Below, in pieces: positions 1 to 10,410 of a stretch of 64,000 bases of DNA; position 1 is the stretch's first letter; each line of letters opens with the position of its first letter. The stretch lies in assembly GCF_000003815.2 (NCBI RefSeq), contig NC_049992.1, forward strand, positions 6,202,461-6,266,460, given 5' to 3'. Made by a program: the position numbers and the translations under genes. The DNA is from Branchiostoma floridae (lineage: Eukaryota > Chordata > Leptocardii > Amphioxiformes > Branchiostomatidae). A model generated the notes under the pieces. It made no database searches and was not told the DNA's origin. It worked only from the letters and a program-made list of their open reading frames with translations.

Positions 1-662
1 AGTCAGCTTCTGTCTTTTCACAGCTGTTGTACTCTTCATCTAAGGACACAAAATTATAGGCATCAAAAATTTTGCTATGATTTTATTCAACCTTAAAACT
101 CTCCCTGTCTACTGAAAAATTCAATAGAAAGTAAGATTAAAAGCAAGCATGTCAATGTAACACAAGTGCCTTAAAGCTCTATGGTCACTCATTAGCTCAT
201 ACATGTATTACGATATAGTAATAACTTTGCAGTGCTATCCAGTAGTAAAAAGTGCCTTTGTCAGTAAAAGAAATAGGCTGTGGAACAAATATGCTGTACT
301 CTTAGTCTCATGATGTTAGATTCAGTGCTAGCTGAATTCAAAAGTGACTGCTTGCAAATTTGCCATTGAGGAGTCAAAAAAGCGACTTAAGTCAGACACA
401 GATCTGCACTTTAATCTAAGCTTTAGGGCCATTTTTTTCTCAGCCTCACTGCTGATTATGCACCTAATAGATTGACTACAAGTAAATTCTTCACCTAATA
501 GATTGACTAGAAGTTTGTAATATATTATATTTTTATTATAGTTGTAAGCCATAAGTTGTAACTGACCTAGCAAAAATATATGTGCATGGTATAGACATTG
601 TGTAGTATCTAGTGTGGGACTCTTGACTGATCATGAACTTTAATTTAGCATCAGGGCCTAAC
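1..662. other. Intron downstream of the CW exon
   Basis: This is AT-rich sequence following the donor of the CW exon (GT at 661-662 on the minus strand). No further exon with an open, phase-compatible frame and splice sites was recognised. Short frames here have no family resemblance. Confidence 0.5.
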
Positions 663-3600
663 CTGGGTTCATAGAACATGTCCACTTGTCTGGCACGGTG
701 GTAGGATCGGTCACATCGGCCAGGTAGCGCCACTTGTTACACTTGTCTGCAGTGCACTGCACCCAGGTCCCCTGTTCCTCGATCTCACGAGACAGAAAAT
801 GTTTCCTCCTGTAGAAAAATAGTGAAGCGTTCAACATGTATAAGTGAGGTGATCTTTGCAAACCTAAGAGGCTGAAGAGACAGCAATTCAGTGAGGATTA
901 ATGCATAACATTTTGGAATGTTTTAAACTTTTCATAATTAGGCTGAAATAGTTGAATAGAAGTCTACAAGTAAATAGAATGATAGCCATGTGGAAACAAA
1001 AAAAAAAACAGAAAAAAAACAATAGAAGAACTTAGAAGTGGCTTAGTTTAAAGTTGACGATAAAAAGAATCATGAAAAATAACAAACATGATCGACTGAC
1101 TTTGGCATCCTTTTCTTGCCGTTTCTTTGTTTTCAGTTTTTATAATTAGGCTGAAATAGTTTAATCGAAACAAGTTTTACTAAATATAATGTAATAACCA
1201 TCAAAACAAAAGAAAGAAATAGAACTCTTAGAAATGCCAGTGGCTATTTAGCTTGAAATTACTGAAAGAATGTAAAATAACAAACGTGATAGACTGACAT
1301 TCTTACATAGAAAGAATGTAAAATACCAAACGTGATAGACTGACATTCTTACATAGAAAGAATGTAAAATACCAAACGTGATAGACTGACATTCTTACAT
1401 AGAAAGAATGTAAAATAACAAACGTGATAGACTGACATTCTTACATAGAAAGAATGTAAAATAACAAACGTGATAGACTGACATTCTTACATAGAAAGAA
1501 TGTAAAATAACAAACGTGATAGACTGACATTCTTACATAGAAAGAATGTAAAATAACAAACGTGATAGACTGACATTCTTTCATAGAAAGAATGTAAAAT
1601 AACAAACGTGATAGACTGACATTCTTACATAGAAAGAATGTAAAATAACAAACGTGATAGACTGACATTCTTACATAGAAAGAATGTAAAATAACAAACG
1701 TGATAGACTGACATTCTTACATAGAAAGAATGTAAAATAACAAACGTGATAGACTGACATTCTTACATAGAAAGAATGTAAAATAACAAACGTGATAGAC
1801 TGACTTTGACATCCTTTTCTTGCCCTGTTTCTTTGGTTTACGGGTAGAGGAGATGGCAGGGGATGATGGCCTTGTCTCATCTGTAAATTCATAGATGCTC
1901 TTTTTGCCTGGAAATGTAGTTCAGTAAATTATGTTATTTCATTCCATAATCATTTTGAATTGTACTGTCATCGAGAGTGAGAGAATGAGAGAGAGTCATT
2001 GCTGGTTTGTATGGAGCAATTGAATGATACTTTTCTGAGCATCAAATTCTTTAGAAATAATTCAATAACAGAATAATGATGATTGAAATATGAAGCTATG
2101 CCTTGTCATTTCATGTTGATCTTTCATAGTTGCACTTTAGTTGCTAGAAATGTACATCAAGAAGTACCATCTGGGCTGCACAGGGCAGGTAAATACTTTA
2201 TACCCATTAATTTTGAAGCACTCATACTGGATACTGTCTAACAAGTAACATGAAAAATTCAATACATGTATCATTTTTTTATTCAATAATATTTATCTTC
2301 CCGTTGGCTACGAAAACAAAGTTCAACTTCAAAATTATAGCTCTCCATACAGGCATACACTGAATATATCACCCATAATTTGGGCCATTGTAGGTGCACA
2401 AAAGAAATTACCTAGCAGTACGTATACACTAAACCATTTTTACCTGATATTCATTTAACCTGTATATTTTTTTTTAGGCAATGCAGATGGTACTTTGTGA
2501 CCTGATTCTATTTTGTATTACAGTTGTTTCTATTTATACATGATTTGTATAATTATTATAAAAGCACTATTTTTCTGAATATTCTTTAAAATTATCTAGT
2601 TTGTATCATTATCAAATCAATGATTAACTTAAATCACAATAATTTCACTCTTTCATAGATGAAAATGTAGTGTTATGAATTTTGTCTTTGTAAATTCATA
2701 GATGCACTGGTGTATGAACATGTCCAATGTAGGTGGAATTCACGTCTACATTAAGTTACAATGATGAGTGTATTTTGAAAAAAAAAATTGTGACTGATTG
2801 TTAACTTGAATTGTTGAAAGTTTATCTGTGTTCAACTTGGTAGAAGTTATTCTGGATCAAACTAAGGTAGTGTAATTTCTAACAGAAGAATTTGATTTAA
2901 AGAGTCCTAACATTTTCAACTGTACATCCAACTCCAGTGTTAATGTCATTCCTAACATTAGAGTTGGACAGTCGATTATTTTGTTGGAAATTACAGTTTA
3001 ACTTTGATGATAATGACTGTTATTACTACTTATTCTGATCACTAATGATTAAATGGTGTGGTGAGTCTTCGGTTGTGAACATCAGTGCTAAGTATTTTGT
3101 GCATTACATGTCGTATGACTAACTTTGATATGTGTATGTAAAAGTAGCCAGACAGATCAATTGTCAGGAAATTACCTAGAGGGGGAGAAATGAATATGCC
3201 CCTACCCTCACATTTGCATGTACATCAGTGTGCAAGAATCAAATTAAAAGGGAAATTGACAAGCCAGGACTTTATGAATAATGTACACTTATGTATATTG
3301 CAATCATCTCTTCTTGATACAAAATCATATGCAGAATTGTGTAAAATTATCTTTTAATGCACTAAAATTTGTGAAAAATTTTAAAATAAGGCATTTTGTG
3401 TAAATTGTAACTTTCCAGAATCGAATTGTGAATGTTGTTAATTTTGCTGTTGGCTGTCACATTATCTTGGCACAATTAAATTCATCATATGTTGCACCAT
3501 ATCCAGTATCATGTGTTGTTTGTCATATTAAGATAACATACTGGAAGACTTCGGCTGTTTCTTCTTCTTAGTCGTCATGCTCGTCTCAGGGTTCTCAGTC

Positions 3601-6600
3601 CCCTCTGGTGCCTTGTCAGAGTACACCAGCTGCTTAGGGTGTAGCTTCCTTTTCTTACTTCTTGGCTTGGTGGGTTTCTGGGGCGTGTGGCACTTGGGGG
3701 TGGTGTGTTCTGACGTAGCAGGGGTCTTGTCAGGATAGTCTTTCCCACTGCACACAAAAATAAATAGATAGGTCCTAGGAAAAAAATGGTGTGTTTCCTG
3801 TTTCAGTTCTGAAAAAAATAATAGGGTTAATAGGTAGGGATTATCTTTCTTTTCTTATGAGGATCAAAAGATATCTTAACACAGAAAAGGATAAGGTGAG
3901 GCTGAGAACAAGACAGTTCTAAAAGACTTTTCTTGAGTGACTACATTGCACTGACTCTAAATGCCACGGAAAACCTACAAGATAATCATAAAGAGAAAAT
4001 CTTACTCATAGCCCTGCTCCTCTGTTTCACCATGCTCTTTTTTCCAGTTGTCTGATCCTTCTCCTTCAACCACTATGAAAATAAAAGAAAGAACAAAATT
4101 AATGTACGGTAAATCATCTAATAGTCGTGCTGGTTTTATGTTTGCCCTTCTGCAGTGAACTCATTGCACCATGAACTCACAAACCCCTAGCTATAGCCTC
4201 CTTTTCCAGTTGTAACAATGAGTCTACAAAGTCAGGAACTTTTCAAAATTTACAGAATCATATCTTTGACCTATCTAGTCTGTTAGATGCATTTTGAAAA
4301 GGCACTTTGTATGTGGGAACAGTCTACGAACTTATATATAATACCTACACATTATCCTCTACCAGGGTTGGACAAGTCCTCTAGCCCTATTGTCCCGGGC
4401 AAGTGAAATAGCCCATCGGGCAATGAGCGCATGTCCNNNNNNNNNNNNNNNNNNNNNNNNNNNNNNNNNNNNNNNNNNNNNNNNNNNNNNNNNNNNNNNN
4501 NNNNNNNNNNNNNNNNNNNNNNNNNNNNNNNNNNNNNNNNNNNNNNNNNNNNNNNNNNNNNNNNNNNNNNNNNNNNNNNNNNNNNNNNNNNNNNNNNNNN
4601 NNNNNNNNNNNNNNNNNNNNNNNNNNNNNNNNNNNNNNNNNNNNNNNNNNNNNNNNNNNNNNNNNNNNNNNNNNNNNNNNNNNNNNNNNNNNNNNNNNNN
4701 NNNNNNNNNNNNNNNNNNNNNNNNNNNNNNNNNNNNNNNNNNNNNNNNNNNNNNNNNNNNNNNNNNNNNNNNNNNNNNNNNNNNNNNNNNNNNNNNNNNN
4801 NNNNNNNNNNNNNNNNNNNNNNNNNNNNNNNNNNNNNNNNNNNNNNNNNNNNNNNNNNNNNNNNNNNNNNNNNNNNNNNNNNNNNNNNNNNNNNNNNNNN
4901 NNNNNNNNNNNNNNNNNNNNNNNNNNNNNNNNNNNNNNNNNNNNNNNNNNNNNNNNNNNNNNNNNNNNNNNNNNNNNNNNNNNTGTTTCGGGCATTAAAT
5001 TTTTCATGTACTTGCCCAATAGGACAAGTGAATTTTAGAAAACAACCCTGTCTACCCTATGAACTGGGTGTACTAGTACCTTTTTTGGCATCCACTGCTA
5101 GACATTCGAAGTCATCTATTGAGGTGATGTCTACTGGGTTAGCCTCCTTGGCAGGATCTTCCAGAAAATAAAAAAATAAATTGAAATATAGATTTTATGA
5201 ATCTAATTTGAAGTCTGAATGGACGTTTTGAGTTGCAACTTTGAACTTCAACTAGAACAGTTTGAGCTGAGGTTGGAACTCCCTTGCAAACCTTGGACTT
5301 ATAAACGACCTACCATGGACCATAGTTCTCTTTTCACCGACAGAAAGTCCAATGGTCTGAAAATTGACTTACTTGAAGGAGGACTGAGGATGTACTTACT
5401 GCCTAAATTGGTTACTCTGGATAATAGTCCACCAAAACTAACACCAACAGTTCTCAAACATGGCAAAATGGGGTGGACTTACTCTGGGATCAACTCCCCC
5501 ATTGACACAATTAAGTCCACTTTCAGTAGTACATTCATTCTCTTTTAGGTCCAAGGTTTACGTACTAGGAATCTAGTCTTAGCTCAGGTTCAAATACAGT
5601 ACCACATATTTTATTCATACAGTGTACGGGCAGCCATGATTACTTTGTCCTACCCTTGCAATTTAGCCCCACCAATTGTAAGTTCCTCATAATACATTCA
5701 GGCCTTGGCTGCAAAGAGATAGTCGTCCCACCCAACAACAACAACAACAAAAAGATGAGTTACTCTTATTTAGTTTTAATCACCTCTTTCTGGGGGCACA
5801 GTCTGAGGTACTACTGACAGCTTAAGCCATAGATAAATAAAATCATCATCAACAGCAACATTTATGTTTTCCCCAGTCACAAACAAACCAGGAAACAACA
5901 AATCAACCAAAAACTAACAAACAGCAACAACACAACCTTTTTGCAAAGTTGTCTAGGCGGTAAGTAACAGGTGACATGCACCTTCTGATACAATGGTATA
6001 CCTGGAGGCTTGCTGAGAACAGCTGTGAACAAGTCCTCCCACTCTTCCTGATTTAGTGATGATGCCACTTTTCCTGTCTAGGAGAGAACTAAGCTTTCAA
6101 CGTGCAAACTAACTAAACAATTCATTTATGTTTACACATACAGACAAACCTCTCTGTATATTTTCTATTGTGACCAACTTACATCTAGCTAATATAACAC
6201 TCGGTAATGTGCAATATGGAAAATTGATGGTAAAGGTGTAGCTGGACAGAATCTACCACTCACAGAATGTACACTGATATATTCTGGCAAGGGGTAATGC
6301 ACCTACATGTGTATATACACGTAATAAGCAATATACCACCATGGTACTGAAAAGCCATCACCTAAACCTGACAACACTTGAAGCCTTGACAGATTGTCTC
6401 ATTTCTATCACATTGCCTTTAAGCCAAGGTCCCACAACTTTCAATGCCCAACCTACCTTTTGATTGCTGACTCTTGAATCCTTTGCAGCATCTTTTTCCT
6501 CTTTATCATCTAACTTCTGGCTCTTTTCTTCCAGCATGTCTTCTGGAAAAGGTGACATAATCAAAATACTCATTAATCTCAATGTCCTGCGGTTTCTTCA

Positions 6601-8168
6601 GCCTCAGTGTCATTGAAACTCTGGACTGAAGCTGAAGAAACCGCAGTGCACGAATGAGCTGCTAAGGGTCACGTCGGGGTCAGGCGGAACAGACAACAAC
6701 AACAATCTGCAGAAGATAGCGGCCCGGTGGTTATTGTAATAGAGCTTTGTTGTTTCAGGTCCTGCCGTGGATTACCTTTGGGCTTCTGGAGTTTTTTTTT
6801 TGCCCGCCAAAGAAGGTAAGGGAATTGGGAAGGTAGGGAAAGGAAGAATCCGGCCCGACTAGCAAGAATAAAGGCCGGAGGAACAAAAGTTGGATCCGGG
6901 GAACGGGGTGAACCTGGACGATATAGCGTCCAGGCCTGGGCTACATCACCTGCCTGCTATGGATCATGTACACAGTGCATGTGTTATTAAAGAGCCCTCT
7001 AGTGTACAATTCTGGAACTGCACCATTCACACATTACCTGTCACAGTACTGGTTCCAGTAGGAGAGGCTGGTAGCCCTAAGTCGGCCAGGTCTGGAGATG
7101 AAGGTTCATTTCCTTGTGGGCTGCTGGGCACTTCCTGTTCATCGTCCACCCTCCCTTTGCTGGAGCTGAGATCTAGCATTGGACCTGGAATAAGTTATTA
7201 ACACTTGTTGAACACACTTTTACTCATCATAATTTTTTGACTTGCTACAGGTTAAGGATGAAATACTGCAGCACTCTTTGTGTTGAAGGAGTAGATAAGA
7301 AAAATCATTTGGAACTTTAATTAGTTTATTCTTTGCTTTCAGACAGGATATGTTCATAGCAACGTAACCAACATAAGATATAACAATCACAATGATAAAA
7401 GAAATGATATGAGAAACAATAATAAAACTACAATGACAGACGGAAACAATATGTGAAACAATAGCACACATACATAACTGTTAACAGTGATCAACTCTCC
7501 TCTTCTTTGCTCGTTACTAGTACTTTCATGGGCAGGTAAGCCCCAAAATATGCGAACGCCAGCTGGTATAATTTGTTCATTTTCTAATCGGTCCAAAATC
7601 CGGCCCACTGATTTTTTTCAGGTCCATTTTTTCTGGACCAGTCCAACAAGAAAAATTGGTTTTGTACGGTTTGGTACCCACCGCTAGAGGTTAGTGGCAT
7701 TGGTTTGTGAACTGGTGGGCAAGCGTACTGCCTCTAACACTAGTTAGTTCACCTTTTCCGTTGGGTAACCTAGATTCGTTGTTTTAAAAAGCTGGGTAAT
7801 AAGAGATTTCAGGTCAACGACGGGTTTCAAATGTCAACATTTTTAAGATATCGCAATGTGAAACTACCTTCCATCAAGTTAACAATCTCCAAAACCCTAC
7901 TTTTATATAAAACTGATATAGATTACCCTAGGCCTATGGATAAAGGTGAAGTAACATTACTTGCCTTTCTTGTTTGTTTCAATATTAATTACATGCGAGA
8001 ACGAGTATGGATAAAGCAAATTATGAAGAAAAAAAAAACTGTGTGTGACACACATTTTTTTTATCAGGCCGTGTAAAAACCAACTGTGGAAGCAGATTTA
8101 TAAAAAACAGATCTTGCCTTACCTGTTACAGGGGTCTTGAAGCAATTCTTCTGCTTGATCAAATCCAT
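663..8168 (-). CDS. ZCWPW1: ZCWPW1-like CW-type zinc finger protein, N-terminal part (3' end beyond window)
   Basis: Nine coding exons join in phase on the minus strand: 8168-8123 (start ATG), 7184-7038, 6542-6457, 6077-6002, 5157-5080, 4072-4006, 3747-3542, 1907-1805, 808-663. All donors are GT and all acceptors AG; the 5157 acceptor is a weak AAG. The exon with the start begins at an acceptor at 8203, so a noncoding 5' exon lies upstream. About 318 residues are visible: an acidic, Ser/Pro-rich N-terminus, a Lys-rich linker, then a CW zinc finger (residues about 285-318) with WVQC, KWR, DPTTVPD and WTC. Three of the four zinc cysteines are here (288, 293, 314); the fourth and any PWWP domain would lie left of the window. 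In vertebrates ZCWPW1 is a nuclear reader of H3K4me3/H3K36me3 linked to PRDM9 and meiotic break repair. Position head to head with MEPCE supports the name. Another CW protein (ZCWPW2 or MORC type) is less likely. Confidence 0.75.
930..1292. repeat. Diverged tandem duplication of about 205 bp in the ZCWPW1-like intron
   Basis: Two blocks share the same order of words: TAATTAGGCTGAAATAGTT at about 939 and again at about 1143, then an A-rich middle, then a GTGATAGACTGAC-type ending at about 1090 and about 1290. The first block ends with TTTGGCATCCTTTTCTTGCC, which also matches the 3' end of the exon at 1805-1907, so the duplicated unit once included an exon end. Confidence 0.6.
1262..1805. repeat. 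46-bp minisatellite, about 11-12 copies
   Basis: A 46-bp unit is repeated almost without change. Each unit has inverted arms AGAATGT/ACATTCT, so single strands can fold. The last copy abuts the donor of the ZCWPW1-like exon ending at 1805, and each unit carries the donor-like GTCAGT on the minus strand. Both strands read open through it only because 46 bp cycles through all three frames. Confidence 0.9.
2871..2995. mobile_element. Short foldback/MITE-like palindrome
   Basis: The ends TGTAATTTCTAACA (left) and TGTTGGAAATTACA (right) are inverted repeats with one mismatch. An inner pair (TCCAACTC / GAGTTGGA) extends the hairpin. Target duplication not clear. Confidence 0.5.
3765..3870. mobile_element. 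Fragment of the CCTAGGAAAAAAA MITE family
   Basis: It shares TCCTAGGAAAAAAATG and GTGTTTCCTGTTTC with the complete copy at 44446-44836, then the AGGTAGGGATT... end. It lies in an intron of the ZCWPW1-like gene. Confidence 0.5.
4368..5048. mobile_element. Inverted-terminus element interrupted by an assembly gap
   Basis: The left end reads CAGGGTTGGACAAGTCC and the right end reads ACAAGTGAATTTT...ACAACCCTG, so both termini share CAGGGTTG in inverted orientation, with ACTTGCCC words inside. The centre is a run of 547 N (4437-4983). Similar ACTTGTC/ACTTGCC words flank the repeat ending near 16950. Confidence 0.45.
4437..4983. other. Assembly gap (N run, 547 bp)
   Basis: All bases are N. Open frames crossing it are meaningless. 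Confidence 1.
6588..6645. repeat. Perfect 15-bp inverted repeat (hairpin)
   Basis: TGCGGTTTCTTCAGC at 6588-6602 is the exact reverse complement of 6631-6645, with a 28-bp loop. It begins 46 bp upstream (minus strand) of the exon starting at 6542. It could be a tiny foldback element or a structured intron segment. Confidence 0.7.
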
Positions 8169-8203
8169 TCTGTGTCGTGGTTGTTACAGTGGGAAGTTGG
8201 GAA

Positions 8204-10410
8204 CTGTACACTAGCCTACATAGTGATAAAGAATCAAAAATTATATAAAGTTTGCTTTCAATGAATTCAGGACAAGCAACATGCTACAAAAAAAGGCATT
8301 CAGACCCTTCTCAAACTCAAAATGTGTAATAACAAGACAGTGACCACTGTAAGGGTTGAATAAGCCCAAAGGCCAAACCCTCTGACATACATTGTTATGC
8401 AGTTCAGTTGCAAATCAAAACAATGGTCGAGACATTGACTGTCTTCTTTTTTGGGTGGCTTTACACAAGGACGTTATGATAATAAGTTTAAGTTATATGA
8501 AACGTCCAACCTTTGATATAGTATCCTAGAAGTCCTGTCGCCGTACATACGTTCAGATCTCTGTGAAAGGGCTACTTCTGGTGTTTCTGTCAAATTCTAT
8601 TGTTGAAAATTGATTTTGACTCCAGAGTTACTCTTGTGTCTTTATCAACTCACTCAGGCAATTCATCAATCAATAAGCCCTGTCACAGAAGTCAGAACTC
8701 ATGTGCAGCGACAGGAATTCTAGCCTATGTAATATGTCAAAGGGTGTCATTTTAGGCCCACAAAAAGTAAACAAAACCCGTCGACTACTTTTTGTAGGCC
8801 TTACATTTCGACATATATTTTTACCTAGAATTTCTGTTGCCGCAGACGCGTCCTGACTTATGTGAAAGGGTTTATTCATTTGATCCTTGATTATAACAAA
8901 AGACATTGTAGAAACCAAAGAGCTTTCCTCAACACTGTGGAAGAAAGTTCCTTGTACAAAGTTGTAGAAACTGACTTCTCATAGTCATACCTCAGTTTTC
9001 CAACACAGCTACTGAGCTGAACTATTATAGCCAGCTGCTCTCTCGGTCTCACCAGTCCCCAGTCAACTTGCGATAAAGAATCAGTAAAAGATATCTCTGC
9101 ACCTTGCTTTGGATTCCAGGTCGTAATTCTGAAATCTCTGACCACCAGCGAATCTGCAAACGACAACAAATTATCCGACCCTTGCACAACTACGTAAATG
9201 ATCGTCTGTCAAATTTCCCGCTCACTTTCAGAAGATGGACTGCTACATATGAAAAAAGGGCCGAGAAATATTACCTTACTTGTGTTGATCACCAAACATT
9301 GAGAAAAGAACGTCGAAATAACATTAAATATGATATAAATGATACATAAAGTTATTTTCTCATTCTAGAAGGAATAATTCTTTTTATTACAAAGGGAGTC
9401 CTTGTTAATGAGGATATGAGTTCCCCCCTCACAATATTGGTATCGCCCGGGTCGTCTCGTATCTTTGACGTAAACAAGTAACTTTATGCTCAAAGTATGC
9501 AAAAATGGTTCACGTGAATCCGGTGATTTACCACAGAATAGTCGTAATATCTCACAATGATTTAACTTTCATACATCACGATCAACAATATCCAAGCGAA
9601 ACAATTAAATCTTGAGCAAAACATTCCAAGTGCCTATTCCACATCTTCTCGGCGCCATATTTTTGGCAATTTGACCCCCTCTGACCCTAAATACATTATG
9701 ATAAAGCTTTGACAAGAAATGACTAATTTCTACATTTTCAAATATATCATGACTTGTGCCTCACAACGAAATCATTTCATTCATACACAGCTAATAAATA
9801 ATAAAGACAAAACAATTTTCATGTTGTGGGCTGGGGGTTACAAGAGGTTAGATGTACAAGTATGTAAATTAGACAGCAGCCACAAGCATGCAGAAAATAT
9901 TAAAGTTGCAACTATAACGTAATAAGTGATGGATTTGAGAAAAATTGAACATCGTATAATGGCATATGTGCTTTTAATGACATTTATGATGTTTTATATT
10001 CACTAAAAAGCCCGAAATTGGAGATCAAATAATGTCAGGTTTTGTTGTTTTGTTGCGGTGTATAGGCCTTTCATGACGCAGGCCCTCGGGTCTGCAGAAC
10101 GTCTGGACCACGTCTAGTGTTCACATCGGGAGCACGGAAAAATCCGCATTTCTTCCGATTTTGGCTCAAACTCTCCAGTTTTGTCAGATTTTCGGACTAG
10201 GGGGACGTTATTTCGTACATATTTGCCACCAATCCTCGGTGAATGTCGTTCATTTAGAAGATTTCGGGCGTTGTTTGGGCTCTAGTCCGGGCCCTCCTCC
10301 TAGGCTTGTTTGCTTTCTTGTCCATACTTTTGGATATTCAATATTCAGGATATGCTAATTAGCAAGTAGGGCGCGAGTTTCAAATTTGGCAGACTTGCGG
10401 GGAATGTACC
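8204..10410. promoter_or_regulatory. Divergent ZCWPW1-like / MEPCE promoter interval
   Basis: About 2.2 kb separate the two divergent start-codon exons. It should hold the noncoding 5' exon of the ZCWPW1-like gene and the start site of MEPCE. No TATA box or clear 5' exon was assigned; the acceptor at 8203 requires one upstream. A short inverted-repeat cluster lies at 8527-8870. Frames on either strand here are short and show no family resemblance. Confidence 0.5.
8527..8870. repeat. Three diverged copies of a 45-bp motif, one inverted
   Basis: A block beginning CTAGAA(G)T.CTGT.GCC and ending TGTGAAAGGG appears at 8527-8572 and 8823-8870. Its reverse complement appears at 8679-8722. The arrangement can fold and looks like an old foldback element. 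Confidence 0.5.

Noticed and set aside
1262-1805. A CRISPR-like array
   Set aside because: Units are contiguous with no unique spacers, and the host is an animal.
1441-1892. Minus-strand frames of about 75 codons with repeated CQSITFVILHSF-type residues
   Set aside because: They are the 46-bp minisatellite read in rotating frames, with no gene signals.
5219-5548. A 109-codon plus-strand frame
   Set aside because: It lies in an intron of the minus-strand ZCWPW1-like gene, has no family resemblance and no splice context.
6061-6077. Acceptor CAG giving an exon start at 6073 in the ZCWPW1-like gene
   Set aside because: It would run into an in-frame TAA after six codons; the TAG acceptor (exon start 6077) keeps phase with both neighbours.
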